From positions 124,001 to 188,000 of the forward strand of contig NZ_BMDJ01000008.1 in NCBI RefSeq assembly GCF_014635725.1: a stretch of DNA of 64,000 nt, written 5' to 3'. Positions 1 to 9,556 of the stretch are shown piece by piece. The notes beneath the pieces were generated by a model. That model saw only the letters and a program-made list of their open reading frames with translations, made no database searches and was not told where the DNA came from. The translations under genes and the position numbers were made by a program. Every line of letters begins with the position of its first letter. Position 1 is the first letter of the stretch. This DNA comes from Pedobacter mendelii. Its GTDB lineage: Bacteria > Bacteroidota > Bacteroidia > Sphingobacteriales > Sphingobacteriaceae.

Positions 1-192
1 AGTCTTGATTAGTGGAGCGAATAAAAGCCATGCTATTGTGGTAACAGCAACCATTCTGATGGCGGCCAATCCATATCGTAACTGCTTATCAAGGTTTCTA
101 TTGCCGATGTAAAGCAACCATGAATATAATACGCCCAATGTAAGGCAACCCAGAAAATACAAAATAGAAGTACCAGCAAAAAAGCCATTCAT
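1..192 (-). CDS. N-terminus of a membrane protein, cut by the left edge
   Basis: The minus strand reads from an ATG at 190-192 to the window edge without a stop, giving 64 residues that start MNGFFAGTSILYF. Two hydrophobic stretches, about residues 5-28 and 43-62, are separated by a short charged loop (RNLDKQLR), so the protein is inserted in the inner membrane from its first residues. This two-helix start resembles the N-termini of large Bacteroidota membrane proteins with a later von Willebrand or amidotransferase-like domain, but nothing of such a domain is in the window, so no function is assigned. It diverges from the L,D-transpeptidase gene across the repeat array. Confidence 0.7.
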   Translation of the reverse strand, partial: MNGFFAGTSILYFLGCLTLGVLYSWLLYIGNRNLDKQLRYGLAAIRMVAVTTIAWLLFAPLIKT

Positions 193-923
193 ATTTTATA
201 AAGATGCTAATTTTGAGGAACTTTTCTAGTTATTTAACCGCAAAGAACACAAAGAATTTACGCAAAGAAAAGCCAAGTTAAGTTTTTAGTTTAGTGGACA
301 TAGAATAAATGCCCCCTTTTTAAAAAACTAGCTTAGCGTTCTTTGCGACTTAGTATTTAGAAAATCTTCTCGACCTTTGCGGTTAAATCGTTAAGTTATT
401 TAACCGCAAAGAACACAGAGAATTTACGCAAAGAAAAGCGAAGTTTAAGTTTTTATCCATGAGGCACAAAGTCAAACGCATAATTTAAAAAACCCAGCTT
501 AGCGTTCTCTGCGATTTAACATTTAGAAAAACTTGGTGAGCTTCGCAGTTAAAAATTATAATTTTATTTAACCACAAAGAACACAAAGAATTTACGCAAA
601 GAAAAGCCAAGTTAAGTTTTTAGTTTAGTGGACATAGAATAAATGCCCCTTTTTAAAAAACCAGCTTAGTGTTCTTTGCGACTTAGTATTTAGAAAATCT
701 TCTCGACCTTTGCGGTTAAATCGTTAAGTTATTTAACCGCAAAGAACACAAAGAATTTACGCAAAGAAAAGCCAAGTTTAAGTTTCTAGTTTAGTGGATA
801 TAGAATAAGGGCTCTCTTCTTAAAAAACCAGCTTAGCGTTCTCTGCGATTTAACGATTAGAAAATCTTCGCGACCTTTGCGGTTAAATCGTTAATTTATT
901 TAGCTTTAACTAAACCAAATTTC
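193..923. other. Divergent intergenic region filled by a repeat array
   Basis: About 730 bases separate two divergent genes. Positions 233-887 hold four long inverted-repeat units, listed separately. The remaining 40 bases on the left and 36 on the right must hold any promoter outside the repeats. No coding frame in it looks like a protein. Confidence 0.8.
233..887. repeat. Array of four ~155-bp inverted-repeat units
   Basis: Four units lie at 233-387, 399-553, 567-720 and 732-887, with a period of 165-168 bases and 11-13 base spacers. Each starts with TTTAACCGCAAAG (or a close variant) and ends with its complement CTTTGCGGTTAAA, so each unit is an inverted repeat. Inside the left arm the motif CRCAAAG recurs about every 10-12 bases (CGCAAAG, ACACAAAG, CGCAAAG). 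Units 1 and 3 are nearly identical; unit 2 has diverged most in its centre. Dispersed repeats of this style are widespread in bacterial genomes. No protein is encoded in them. Confidence 0.9.
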
Positions 924-1658
924 ATGAAATTAATCTGCTTAACGTTTCTGCTATTTTTAAGTCTTATGGCCAATGCCCAAAACAACTTCAAAGCATCTCA
1001 AATTAAATTCGAAAGAGTAGAAAATGCCTATCAGGAAAAATGGGAAACCTTACAGAAATTTATAAAATCAGCTGGCTACGGCAAAGAAATCTCTATGGTA
1101 ATAAATGCTTACAAAGTAGAAGGAAAATTGGAAATTTGGTTGAAAAGCAAAGCAGATAAAAACTATTCGTTATTTAGAGTTTACGATTTCTGTGCGCATT
1201 CTGGCACATTAGGGCCAAAAGTTATCGAAGGCGATAAACAAACACCGGAAGGATTCTACTTCATTAATGTTTTCAATCCGATGAGCAGCTTTCATTTATC
1301 TTTAGGTGTAAACTACCCAAATTCAGTTGACTTAGCGAGAACTGGAATAGATAGAAAACCAGGTGGTGAGATTTACATTCATGGGAATTGCGTAACCGTA
1401 GGTTGCATCCCTTTAACCGACGATAAAATAAAGGAAGTTTACGTTTTAGCAGTCGAGGCTAAGAATTCTGGTCAGGAAAAAATCCCTGTTAACATTTATC
1501 CATTCAAAATGACCGAAGAAAATGTAAAAAAGTATAAAACAAAATTTCCGGCGCAGTTAGGCTTTTGGAAAACCTTACAATCTGGATATTTGGCTTTTGA
1601 GAAGAATAAAAACTTAGCTGATATTAAGGAGGTAAAAGGAAAATATGTTGTAAAATAG
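924..1658 (+). CDS. L,D-transpeptidase, YafK/YkuD type
   Basis: A 244-residue secreted protein with a signal peptide of about 18 residues ending LMANA-Q. The central part carries the YkuD catalytic signature in its YafK form, IYIHGNCVTVGCIPLTDD, at about residues 151-168, with the conserved His, the GC pair and the nucleophilic cysteine. Enzymes of this family make or remove L,D-linkages at the meso-diaminopimelate of peptidoglycan in the periplasm; the YafK branch includes enzymes that detach proteins from peptidoglycan, so the exact reaction is not decided here. It is a single gene, closed by a strong hairpin terminator just after the stop. Confidence 0.85.
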   Translation: MKLICLTFLLFLSLMANAQNNFKASQIKFERVENAYQEKWETLQKFIKSAGYGKEISMVINAYKVEGKLEIWLKSKADKNYSLFRVYDFCAHSGTLGPKVIEGDKQTPEGFYFINVFNPMSSFHLSLGVNYPNSVDLARTGIDRKPGGEIYIHGNCVTVGCIPLTDDKIKEVYVLAVEAKNSGQEKIPVNIYPFKMTEENVKKYKTKFPAQLGFWKTLQSGYLAFEKNKNLADIKEVKGKYVVK

Positions 1659-1693
1659 AAAACCTGCTAGCGTTTATATTGCTAGCAGGTTTT
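1659..1693. terminator. Bidirectional hairpin terminator
   Basis: A perfect 13-bp stem (AAAACCTGCTAGC at 1659-1671 with its complement at 1681-1693) encloses a 9-base loop. A and T runs flank both sides, so it can end transcripts from the L,D-transpeptidase gene and from the convergent fabG. Confidence 0.85.
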
Positions 1694-1723
1694 AAGCTTT
1701 TATCTTTGGTCTTTCAGCTAAAA

Positions 1724-2467
1724 TTACAGCATTCCTCCGCAAACCGATAAAGTTTGTCCGGTTACATAAGCACTCATATCAGATGCCAAGAACACACAAA
1801 CATTCGCAATATCTTCTGTTTCACCTGCTCGTTTTAGTGGAATATCTTTTTCCCATCCAGCAACAACTGCAGGGTCTAAAACCTCAGTCATTTCGGTACG
1901 AATAAAACCTGGAGCTACAACATTAGCACGAATATTTCTAGAACCTAATTCTTTAGCAACCGACTTTGTGAAACCTATAATACCAGCTTTTGATGCTGCG
2001 TAGTTTGCTTGTCCGGCGTTACCGGTAACACCAACTACCGAGCTCATATTAATAAAAACACCTTTACGGGCTTTCATCATCACTTTCGAGGCAGCTTTAG
2101 TTACGTTGAATACAGATTTTAAGTTGATGTTTATAACATCATCCCAGTTTTCTTCACTCATGCGCATTAACAAACCATCTTTGGTAATGCCAGCATTATT
2201 CACTACAATATCAATCGTTCCGAACTCAGCAACTACGTCATTTATTAATTGCTCTGCTTCAGCAAATTTTGATGCATCAGAACGGTAACCTTTAACTTTC
2301 GTACCGAAACTTTGTAATTCTTGCTCCAACGCCTCACCTTTTTCTACCGATGATAAATATGTGAATGCTACATTAGCACCTTGCTCAGCAAATTTTTCAG
2401 CTATTTTACGGCCAATACCTTTCGATGCGCCAGTAATTAATGCTGTTTTTCCTTCTAGTAATTTCAT
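1724..2467 (-). CDS. fabG: 3-oxoacyl-ACP reductase FabG
   Basis: Short-chain dehydrogenase of 247 residues that reduces 3-oxoacyl-ACP with NADPH in fatty acid elongation. Visible are the nucleotide-binding motif TGASKGIG (13-20), NNAG (about 90-93), and the catalytic set Asn115, Ser143, Tyr156 and Lys160 (YAASK). The length fits the family. The reading frame is open 26 codons further upstream, but that part is Gln/Asn-rich and overlaps a dispersed repeat, so the ATG at 2465-2467 before KLLEGKTALITG is chosen. It lies downstream of the GIY-YIG gene on the same strand. It could be another SDR, but the FabG-like C-terminus (GQTLSVCGGML) makes this the best call. Confidence 0.88.
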   Translation of the reverse strand: MKLLEGKTALITGASKGIGRKIAEKFAEQGANVAFTYLSSVEKGEALEQELQSFGTKVKGYRSDASKFAEAEQLINDVVAEFGTIDIVVNNAGITKDGLLMRMSEENWDDVININLKSVFNVTKAASKVMMKARKGVFINMSSVVGVTGNAGQANYAASKAGIIGFTKSVAKELGSRNIRANVVAPGFIRTEMTEVLDPAVVAGWEKDIPLKRAGETEDIANVCVFLASDMSAYVTGQTLSVCGGML

Positions 2468-2502
2468 TTTTAATTTTTGTTGTTTTTCAGTCTGATTGTT
2501 GT

Positions 2503-2529
2503 TGTCAGTCTGAGCTTGTCGAAGACTTT
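2503..2529. repeat. Half copy of the TTCGACA palindromic repeat
   Basis: The segment reads TGTCAGTCTGAGCTTGTCGA, matching one arm of the repeat at 2933-2994. The second arm is missing. It lies just upstream of the chosen fabG start. Confidence 0.7.
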
Positions 2530-2554
2530 TATTAACCTTCTTCAAATATATTAT

Positions 2555-2857
2555 CTATTCTTCTTTTTTCAAATTTGATAATCTAACAATTTCATCCCAA
2601 TCTTCCGAAAACAAGGCTTCTTTTTTCTTTCTACTCCAGCCTTTAACTTGTTTATCAAATTCTATAGCATGTCCAATTTGGCCAAATCTTTTATAATATT
2701 TTAATACGACAGGCCTTAGTGTAAATGTATAAGAAGATATATTTTCCCCATTAGTGTGCTGTTGTATTCTTATATCCAAATCATTAGTTACTCCTACATA
2801 ATAACTTTTATCTATACATTCTAAGATGTAAACAAAGTAATTATGAATTGTAGCCAT
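2555..2857 (-). CDS. GIY-YIG nuclease-fold protein
   Basis: A 100-residue protein consisting of one GIY-YIG domain. The two signature strands appear as YFVYILEC (7-14) and YYVGVT (19-24), followed by an Arg-containing helix (DLDIRIQQHTNG) and the conserved Glu in AIEFDKQVKGWSRKKK. Proteins of this size (UPF0213/YhbQ-like) are common in Bacteroidota; the fold is that of DNA endonucleases, but the role of these stand-alone forms is unclear. The gene is just upstream of fabG and ends 87 bases before the fabG start. Confidence 0.85.
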   Translation of the reverse strand: MATIHNYFVYILECIDKSYYVGVTNDLDIRIQQHTNGENISSYTFTLRPVVLKYYKRFGQIGHAIEFDKQVKGWSRKKKEALFSEDWDEIVRLSNLKKEE

Positions 2858-2932
2858 GTGAAATATTTAGATAAAGTGAAGTTACTAAAAATTCTTTTTG
2901 ATAAGCCTTTTCTCCACCACTCCTATTTACGC

Positions 2933-2994
2933 CTTGTCATGTTGAGCCTGTCGAAACACTCGTAATTGTCCTTCGACAAGCTCAGGATGACAGG
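2933..2994. repeat. TTCGACA palindromic repeat, full copy
   Basis: The left arm CTTGTCATGTTGAGCCTGTC and right arm GACAAGCTCAGGATGACAGG are near-perfect complements around a short spacer. The copy lies in the gap between aguA and the GIY-YIG gene, and could form a strong hairpin in either transcript. Confidence 0.85.
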
Positions 2995-3013
2995 TGGTAA
3001 GTAAAAAGCCTAA

Positions 3014-4090
3014 TTAAACCGCCGGTTCTTGCTGGCTCAAACAATGAAAACTGCCCAATCCCCAAATAATATCTACAGAGTTAATTCCAACTACCTTTCT
3101 ATCAGGGAAACAACTTTGAATAATATCTAAAGCTTTTTGGTCGTTAACATCATTAAAAATCGGTACAATCACCGCAGAATTCGCGATGTAAAAATTCGCA
3201 TAAGATGCCGGCAAACGTGTGTCTTCATGAATTACTGGTGATGGCATTGGCAATTCCACAATCTTTAACGGTTGGCCATCTTTCAATTTCATTGCTTTTA
3301 AAGAAGCCAAATTCTCTTGCAATAAAATATAGTTTTCATCCAATGGATTACTTTCTACCACCGTTAAAACGGTATCTTCATTTACAAACCGTGTAATGTC
3401 ATCGATATGGCCATCCGTATCATCTCCGACAATTCCATCACCTAACCATAAAACCTGCTCCTGTCCGTAATACTCTAATAAGTATTTTTCAATCTGCTCT
3501 TTATTTAAATGTGGATTACGATTCTCATTCAACAAACAAGCTGTTGTAGTTAAAATTGTTCCAGCGCCATTAAATTCTACCGAACCACCTTCCATCACAA
3601 TATCAGGTAAGAATAAGGGTAAAGCAAAATGCTTTGCAATTTTGGTGGGTACTACATCATCCAAATCAAAAGGAGGATATTTTCCACCCCAGGCATTGTA
3701 ACCCCAATCTATCACAGCCTTTTCATTTCCTTTTAGCAAGAAAGCCGGACCATGGTCTCGACACCAGGCATCATTGGTTTCATTGAAATAAAATTCAATC
3801 TGGCTTAAATCTGCATCAATTTTTGTTAATTCAGAAACTGCAAAAGCTTTCATTTCTTCATCTTTCACATTAATGCGAACTTTTTCTCCCTCGGCAACGG
3901 TTTTAATAAACTGACAATACGGTTCGTAAATTGTTTCAATTTTATCTGGCCAACTGGCCTCCTTATGTGGCCAACTCAACCATGTTGCTTCATGCTTCAC
4001 CCATTCTGCAGGGAAAGCATAACCTTGTTGCTTTGGAGAATAATCGAATTGATTGATATTTAGCTCTTTTCTTGGAGGGAAATTTGACAT
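3014..4090 (-). CDS. aguA: Agmatine deiminase
   Basis: Hydrolyses agmatine to N-carbamoylputrescine and ammonia, a step in the arginine-to-putrescine pathway. The 358 residues carry the family landmarks: WLSWPH near the N-terminus, WCRDHGPAF in the first third, DGHIDDITRFV in the middle (His and Asp of the guanidine-group site), and the catalytic Cys350 in SFHCLSQQEP close to the C-terminus. The length is typical of the peptidyl-arginine-deiminase fold enzymes. It lies downstream of aguB on the same strand with a 124-base gap containing a palindromic repeat, so the two genes probably share a transcript. Confidence 0.93.
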   Translation of the reverse strand: MSNFPPRKELNINQFDYSPKQQGYAFPAEWVKHEATWLSWPHKEASWPDKIETIYEPYCQFIKTVAEGEKVRINVKDEEMKAFAVSELTKIDADLSQIEFYFNETNDAWCRDHGPAFLLKGNEKAVIDWGYNAWGGKYPPFDLDDVVPTKIAKHFALPLFLPDIVMEGGSVEFNGAGTILTTTACLLNENRNPHLNKEQIEKYLLEYYGQEQVLWLGDGIVGDDTDGHIDDITRFVNEDTVLTVVESNPLDENYILLQENLASLKAMKLKDGQPLKIVELPMPSPVIHEDTRLPASYANFYIANSAVIVPIFNDVNDQKALDIIQSCFPDRKVVGINSVDIIWGLGSFHCLSQQEPAV

Positions 4091-4114
4091 TTCGTTTGGT
4101 CTTATAATTTAGAG

Positions 4115-4169
4115 GTGTCACATTGAGTTTGTCGAAATGTTTTGTCCTTCGACAGGCTCAGGATGACAA
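4115..4169. repeat. TTCGACA palindromic repeat between aguB and aguA
   Basis: Arms GTGTCACATTGAGTTTGTCG and CGACAGGCTCAGGATGACAA are complementary around a short spacer. Being inside the aguBA unit, it could form a hairpin in the message between the two genes. Confidence 0.8.
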
Positions 4170-4214
4170 CTACTTATGGTTTTCGCTTTAAGCTTTAGTC
4201 TTTAACCTTTATGC

Positions 4215-5090
4215 TTAATCACCATCAATATATCTTTTTGTAATCGGTTGGTAAGAATCTATTCTTCTATCTCTCAAAAATGGCCAATGTTTCCGCATAA
4301 AGTCGCTTTGGTCTAAATCCAGTTCAACAACTTCTGTTTCTTCATTATCATGAGATGCCAGATAAAGCAATTTCCCTTGTGCATTTGTCGCGAAACTTCC
4401 GCCCCAAAATTTCATTGCACCATCTTGTTCAAAACCCACTCGATTTACACTTACCACAGGAACACCATTTGCAACTGAATGCGAACGTTGAATAGTCTGC
4501 CAAGCATTATATTGGTCTTCATTCGTTTCTTCATCCTGGTCGGTTGCCCAGCCAATTGCCGTTGGATAAAACATGATATCCGCTCCCATCAATGCTGTAA
4601 TTCGTGATGCTTCCGGGTACCATTGGTCCCAACAAATTAGAATACCGATTTTAGCAAACTTCGTTTCAAAAACTTTGTAACCTAAATCGCCCGGAGTGAA
4701 GTAGAATTTTTCGTAGAAAGCCGGGTCATCAGGAATATGCATTTTACGATATTTACCTAAATAAGAACCATCAGCATCTAAAACAGCAGTGGTGTTGTGG
4801 TATAAGCCTTCAGCACGTTTCTCAAATAACGATGCAATAATTACCACGCCCAATTCCTTAGCAACTACTTGCAAAGCATCAGTCGATGGACCAGGAATTG
4901 CTTCTGCTAAATCAAAATTATCGTAATCTTCCACATCGCAGAAATACAAAGAAGTAAAAAGCTCCTGCAAACACACAATTTGCGCACCTTTTGCCGCCGC
5001 CTCTATTACTTTAGCAATCGCTTTATCTAAATTTTCCTGCTTATCTTTTGTACAGCTCATCTGCACCAAGCCAACTTTAACTTTCTTCAT
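4215..5090 (-). CDS. aguB: N-carbamoylputrescine amidohydrolase
   Basis: Nitrilase-superfamily enzyme of 291 residues that converts N-carbamoylputrescine to putrescine, CO2 and ammonia. The Glu-Lys-Cys catalytic triad is visible: Glu43 in LQELF, Lys116 in YRKMHIPDD, and Cys153 in ILICWDQWYPEASR. The frame extends 18 codons further upstream, but the conserved sequence begins at MKKVKVGLVQMSC, so the ATG at 5088-5090 is chosen. It is the first gene of the aguB-aguA pair, which together complete putrescine synthesis from agmatine. Confidence 0.92.
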   Translation of the reverse strand: MKKVKVGLVQMSCTKDKQENLDKAIAKVIEAAAKGAQIVCLQELFTSLYFCDVEDYDNFDLAEAIPGPSTDALQVVAKELGVVIIASLFEKRAEGLYHNTTAVLDADGSYLGKYRKMHIPDDPAFYEKFYFTPGDLGYKVFETKFAKIGILICWDQWYPEASRITALMGADIMFYPTAIGWATDQDEETNEDQYNAWQTIQRSHSVANGVPVVSVNRVGFEQDGAMKFWGGSFATNAQGKLLYLASHDNEETEVVELDLDQSDFMRKHWPFLRDRRIDSYQPITKRYIDGD

Positions 5091-5181
5091 GTTTTTCAAA
5101 TGAGAGAATGATAGATTGATAGATTTAGTGAATTTACAAGGCACTCAATCATTCGAAATTCGGTCATTCTAAATTAGGTTG

Positions 5182-5189
5182 CAAAGTTA
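5182..5189 (-). promoter_or_regulatory. Possible -7 element of the aguBA promoter
   Basis: On the minus strand the sequence reads TAACTTTG, matching the Bacteroidota -7 consensus TAnnTTTG, about 90 bases before the aguB start. No good -33 TTG lies at the expected distance. Confidence 0.4.
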
Positions 5190-5586
5190 TGTAAAAAGGT
5201 TGAGGCTAGAAAGGAAGAGAGATTGTTTAAGTTGTGATTTGGAAAGCAATGACAGTAGCTTTGATAATTGATAGTCGGGCTATCCGTTTTAGCTCCGATG
5301 AAAAATCGGAGGCTGCCACTTCTATCCCGTTTAATTCGGGGAATTTTTTGCTTCTATTTGAGGTTGCAAAATTCAAAATTTGGCTAAAGCCAATCTACAT
5401 TATTATTTATACAGGCAGCTAAAGCAGCCTGCAATGAATAACCTAGCGTAAAAAGCCATATCTATTATTCAATTCTATCTGATTTCAGCCAGTGAAAAAA
5501 TCGATATTCCATTAATTACCATTTTATTTCAACCAAGCAAAAACAGCCATATTGTAATTCATTGCCGTTTGTTAGCCGGTTTATTA
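5190..5586. repeat. Intergenic mosaic of degenerate dispersed repeats
   Basis: No gene is supported here. The region holds small stem-loops that look like pieces of dispersed repeats: CTCCGAT/ATCGGAG around GAAAA (5293-5311), TTGGCT/AGCCAA (5380-5393) and an imperfect CAGGCAGCT/AGCAGCCTG (5412-5431). Phrases such as GGCTATCCG near 5278 and GCTAAAGC repeats are of the kind found many times in Pedobacter-like genomes. Confidence 0.55.
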
Positions 5587-5808
5587 TTACACCCCAATAT
5601 CTTCTCTATACTCTTGCTGCAATTCAAATAAACATTTTGCACACAAGCAGCCATCATACAATTCAGATATATATTGTACTTCATTGATGCTGAGTTGCAC
5701 CACGCTGCATTGACATTTGGTGTAAGAATTTGCTTTGCATTCAATAGCTGTTCCGCATCTTTCGCAGGGAATGATTTCGTGTTTGCTATGTTTTAAAGGG
5801 AGGTTCAT
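5587..5808 (-). CDS. Small Cys-rich CWC-family protein
   Basis: About 73 residues with seven cysteines in three sets: PCERCGTAIEC, KCQC and GCLCAKCL. The spacing fits the Cys-rich CWC family, with CQC in place of CWC, which suggests binding of a metal such as zinc. The role of the family is unknown. An ATG 12 codons further upstream exists (5844), but that part lies in a repeat seen again at about 5960-6040, so the start at 5806-5808 before NLPLKHSKHEIIPC is preferred. It stands alone downstream of nrdA, behind nrdA's terminator. Confidence 0.7.
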   Translation of the reverse strand: MNLPLKHSKHEIIPCERCGTAIECKANSYTKCQCSVVQLSINEVQYISELYDGCLCAKCLFELQQEYREDIGV

Positions 5809-5809
5809 T

Positions 5810-5880
5810 GATTCACTGGTCATTCGTTCATTGGTGTTTGGCACACGAACTAATGAACCAGTTACTAATGAACTATTAAA
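5810..5880. repeat. Repeat flanking the Cys-rich gene, copy 1
   Basis: The sequence around TCATTCGTTCATTGGT and ACTAATGAACCA is repeated in similar form at about 5960-6040. The two copies bracket the nrdA terminator. Confidence 0.6.
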
Positions 5881-5906
5881 CTAAAAGCAAAAGTAATGAC
5901 AAAAAA

Positions 5907-5936
5907 TAAGGTTTTGGGCGTTTGCCCAAAACCTTA
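5907..5936 (-). terminator. Terminator of nrdA
   Basis: A perfect 13-bp stem (TAAGGTTTTGGGC at 5907-5919 with its complement at 5924-5936) closes a 4-base loop. On the minus strand it is followed by TTTTTT, the form of a factor-independent terminator about 105 bases after the nrdA stop. Confidence 0.88.
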
Positions 5937-5959
5937 CGTATTTTATTGCTTTAGAATGT

Positions 5960-6040
5960 TCATCGGTTCAATGGTCATTCGTTCATTGGTAGTTGATGCA
6001 TAAAACTAATGAACCAATGGCTAATGAACTATTGAACTAA
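5960..6040. repeat. Repeat flanking the Cys-rich gene, copy 2
   Basis: TTCAATGGTCATTCGTTCAT and a later ACTAATGAACCAATGG repeat the phrases at 5810-5880. It lies immediately after the nrdA stop codon. Confidence 0.6.
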
Positions 6041-6041
6041 T

Positions 6042-8426
6042 TTACCCTGAACAGCTAATGCAACCTTCTTCCATAGAACAAACTGGTCCATCTACAATTT
6101 CTTCAGCAACTTGGTCTTGTGGAATAGTTGCAGGAATTACAGCCTCAATTGCTTTACCGCCTTGGTTTTCTACTGTAAATTTAACAGCTTGCGATGCTGC
6201 CTGAGTACGTAGGTAGTACATACCGGTTTTCAAACCTTTCTCCCATGCATAAAAGTGCATTGAAGTTAATTTCGAAGTATTTGGTGCATTGATAAACAAG
6301 TTTAACGATTGCGATTGGCAGATGTAAGCGCCACGGTCTGCAGCCATATCGATGATGTTACGCATCTTAATTTCCCAAACCGTTTTGTACAATTCTTTAA
6401 TATAATTTGGAATGGCATCGATACCTTGAACAGAACCATTAGCCAAAATGATTTGGTTTTTCATATCATTGTTCCATAAGCCCAACGATACTAAATCTTT
6501 CAGCAAGTGTTTATTTACTACTACAAACTCGCCACTTAATACACGACGGGTGTAAATGTTAGAGGTATATGGCTCGAAACATTCGTTGTTACCCAAAATT
6601 TGAGAAGTAGATGCAGTTGGCATTGGTGCAACTAATAACGAGTTATAAACGCCATCTTTAACAACTTTTTTACGCAATGCATTCCAATCCCAACGACCGC
6701 TATCTGGCGTTACATTCCACAAATCGAACTGGAATTTACCTTTCGATAATGGTGAACCTTTGAAAGTTTGATAAGCACCGTTTTTCACAGCTAAATCGTG
6801 TGAAGCCGTCATCGATGCGAAATAAATTGTTTCAAAAATATCTTTATTCAAACGTTTTGCCTCATCGCTTTCGAAAGGTAAACGCAATAAAATAAATGCA
6901 TCAGCCAAACCTTGCACACCCAACCCTACCGGACGGTGGCGCATGTTTGAATTTTCTGCCTCAATTACCGGATAATAGTTGTGGTCGATGATTTTATTTA
7001 GGTTTAAAGTAGCCTGATAAGTTACATCATATAATTTTTGATGGTCGAAAGCGCCATTAATTACAAAACGAGGCAATGCTAATGATGCTAAGTTACAAAC
7101 GGCAACTTCATCTTTAGAAGTATATTCGATAATCTCAGTACACAAGTTAGAACTCTTAATGGTACCTAAATTCTGTTGGTTAGATTTGCTGTTGGCTGCA
7201 TCTTTAAACAACATGTAAGGTGTACCGGTTTCAATCTGCGAATCTAAAATAGCAAACCACAATTCTTGTGCTTTAATGGTTTTTCTACCGCGACCTTCTG
7301 CTTCATATTTAGTGTATAAAGTTTCGAACGCTGCGCCAAAACAATCAGCCAAACCTGGTGCCTCATGCGGACAGAATAAAGTCCATTCGCCATTATCTTT
7401 AACACGTTGCATAAACAAATCGTTTATCCAAAGGGCATAAAATAAATCACGGGCACGCATCTCTTCTTTACCATGGTTTTTACGCAAGTCTAAGAATTCG
7501 AAAACATCTGCATGCCAAGGTTCTAAATAAATTGCGAAAGCACCTTTACGTTTACCTCCGCCTTGGTCTACGTAACGAGCGGTATCGTTAAATACACGTA
7601 ACATTGGAATAATACCGTTACTTGTACCATTTGTACCACCGATATACGAACCAGTTGCACGAATGTTGTGAATGCTTAAGCCAATACCACCAGCACTTTG
7701 AGAGATTTTAGCAGTTTGTTTTAATGTATCGTAAATTCCTTCGATGCTATCATCTTGCATGGTTAACAAGAAACAAGACGACATTTGAGGTTTCGGTGTA
7801 GCAGCATTAAACAAAGTTGGCGTTGCGTGTGTAAACCAACGCTCACTCATTAAATTATACGTTTTAATTGCGCTATCGATATCTTCTTTGTGGATACCAA
7901 CAGAAACACGCATGAATAAATGCTGAGGACGCTCTACAATCTGACCATTAACTTTCAGTAGATATGATTTTTCCAGTGTTTTGAAACCGAAATAATCGAA
8001 ACCGAAATCGCGGTCGTAGATGATAGAACTATCTAAAATATCTCTGTTTTTTTCAATAATCTCATAAACATCATCAGCGATAAGCGGTGCCGCTTTTTGC
8101 GCTTTCGGATCGAAATATTCGTACAACATTTTCATCGTACCCGAGAATGACTTGATAGTGTTTTTATGCAAGTTAGAAACCGCGATACGCGATGCCAACA
8201 AAGCATAATCAGGGTGCTTTGTAGTTAGAGAAGCTGCAGTTTCTGCCGCAAGGTTATCCAACTCTGATGTAGTTACACCATCATATAAACCTTCGATTAC
8301 CTTTTTGGCAACATCGATTGGATCTACAAGGTCTGAATTTAAACTATAGCACAACTTTTGAATACGAGCTGTGATTTTGTCAAATTGCACCGCTTCCTTG
8401 CGGCCATCTCTTTTTAGTACGAACAT
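6042..8426 (-). CDS. nrdA: Class I ribonucleotide reductase, large subunit
   Basis: Reduces ribonucleoside diphosphates to deoxyribonucleotides with NrdB. The 794-residue protein begins with an ATP-cone allosteric domain ([19 protein letters not shown], about 1-90), then the catalytic barrel. Key cysteines are visible: MSSCFLL for one half of the redox pair, SNLCTEI followed by [12 protein letters not shown] for the radical site region, and a C-terminal [12 protein letters not shown] tail that would pass electrons from thioredoxin-like partners. It lies downstream of nrdB with a 158-base gap and ends at a strong terminator, so nrdB-nrdA is the likely operon. No NrdR box was recognised with confidence. 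Confidence 0.95.
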   Translation of the reverse strand: MFVLKRDGRKEAVQFDKITARIQKLCYSLNSDLVDPIDVAKKVIEGLYDGVTTSELDNLAAETAASLTTKHPDYALLASRIAVSNLHKNTIKSFSGTMKMLYEYFDPKAQKAAPLIADDVYEIIEKNRDILDSSIIYDRDFGFDYFGFKTLEKSYLLKVNGQIVERPQHLFMRVSVGIHKEDIDSAIKTYNLMSERWFTHATPTLFNAATPKPQMSSCFLLTMQDDSIEGIYDTLKQTAKISQSAGGIGLSIHNIRATGSYIGGTNGTSNGIIPMLRVFNDTARYVDQGGGKRKGAFAIYLEPWHADVFEFLDLRKNHGKEEMRARDLFYALWINDLFMQRVKDNGEWTLFCPHEAPGLADCFGAAFETLYTKYEAEGRGRKTIKAQELWFAILDSQIETGTPYMLFKDAANSKSNQQNLGTIKSSNLCTEIIEYTSKDEVAVCNLASLALPRFVINGAFDHQKLYDVTYQATLNLNKIIDHNYYPVIEAENSNMRHRPVGLGVQGLADAFILLRLPFESDEAKRLNKDIFETIYFASMTASHDLAVKNGAYQTFKGSPLSKGKFQFDLWNVTPDSGRWDWNALRKKVVKDGVYNSLLVAPMPTASTSQILGNNECFEPYTSNIYTRRVLSGEFVVVNKHLLKDLVSLGLWNNDMKNQIILANGSVQGIDAIPNYIKELYKTVWEIKMRNIIDMAADRGAYICQSQSLNLFINAPNTSKLTSMHFYAWEKGLKTGMYYLRTQAASQAVKFTVENQGGKAIEAVIPATIPQDQVAEEIVDGPVCSMEEGCISCSG

Positions 8427-8584
8427 AATTTATGAGATTTAATTTGTTAATGTGTGAATGAGTGAGTTTTGAATAATCGAATTCCATTCAACTGTTCAAA
8501 CTAGCTCGTAATATTTTATTTATTTTTTGATGATGGCATGAGCATTCACTCATACTATCATTTCTAAATTCAAAATTCCTTTAT

Positions 8585-9556
8585 TTAAAAGTCTTCATCT
8601 AAAGAAAACGCTTGTTTATTGTTATCAGCAGAGGTCAAAACACCACTTTTCTGATAATCACCAACACGTTTTTCGAAAAAGTTAGTTTTCCCCTGCAATG
8701 AAATCATTTCCATAAAATCGAATGGATTGGTTGCATTGTAGATTTTTTTGTAACCCAGTTCCTGTAACCATCTATCGGCTACAAATTCAATATACTGACT
8801 CATTAATTTTGCATTCATACCAATTAAAGCTACTGGTAAAGCTTCGGTAATAAATTCTTTTTCGATTTCTACCGCATCGCTGATAATGCCCTGAACTTGT
8901 TCTTCGCTTAATTTATTGCTTAACATGCTGTACAATAAACAAGCAAATTCGCAATGAGAGCCTTCATCTCTTGAGATTAACTCATTACTGAAGGTTAATC
9001 CTGGCATTAAGCCACGTTTCTTTAACCAAAAGATAGAGCAGAAACTTCCGCTAAAGAATATACCTTCTACCGCAGCAAAAGCTACTAAACGCTCAGCAAA
9101 AGTTCCATTATCAATCCATCGCAAAGCCCATTCTGCTTTTCTTTTTACAGCCGGAACTGTATCAATAGCATGGAACAAACGATCTTTTTCTTCCGGATCT
9201 TTAATATAAGTATCAATTAATAAAGCATAGGTTTCTGCATGAATGTTTTCCATCATAATCTGGAAACCGTAGAAACAACGAGCCTCTGGTAGCTGCACCT
9301 CACTCATGAAGTTTACCGCAAGGTTTTCATTTACAATACCATCACTAGCAGAAAAGAAGGCAAGAATATGAGAGATGAAATGTCTTTCGCCATCATTTAA
9401 ATTATCCCAATGCTTTTGGTCGTCAGATAGATCGATTTCCTCTGCTGTCCAAAAACTGGCTTCGGTTTTCTTATACATTTCCCAAATTGCCGGATATTTA
9501 ATTGGCAAAAGCACAAATCTGTCTTTATTTTCTTGTAATAGTAATTCCTGTTCCAT
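8585..9556 (-). CDS. nrdB: Class I ribonucleotide reductase, small subunit
   Basis: Ferritin-like subunit of 323 residues that supplies the radical for NrdA. Metal-ligand helices are seen as [28 protein letters not shown] and [14 protein letters not shown] (Glu and His ligands). The C-terminal peptide FSLDEDF is the type that docks into NrdA. It is the first gene of the operon, preceded by a 453-base region without a gene. Confidence 0.94.
   Translation of the reverse strand: MEQELLLQENKDRFVLLPIKYPAIWEMYKKTEASFWTAEEIDLSDDQKHWDNLNDGERHFISHILAFFSASDGIVNENLAVNFMSEVQLPEARCFYGFQIMMENIHAETYALLIDTYIKDPEEKDRLFHAIDTVPAVKRKAEWALRWIDNGTFAERLVAFAAVEGIFFSGSFCSIFWLKKRGLMPGLTFSNELISRDEGSHCEFACLLYSMLSNKLSEEQVQGIISDAVEIEKEFITEALPVALIGMNAKLMSQYIEFVADRWLQELGYKKIYNATNPFDFMEMISLQGKTNFFEKRVGDYQKSGVLTSADNNKQAFSLDEDF

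Noticed and set aside
233..887. Regularly spaced repeats resembling a CRISPR array
   Set aside because: Units are about 155 bases with 11-13 base spacers, the spacers are nearly the same, and no cas genes are near.
5234..5422. 62-codon plus-strand frame in the aguB upstream region
   Set aside because: It is made of dispersed repeat fragments with hairpins and resembles no protein.
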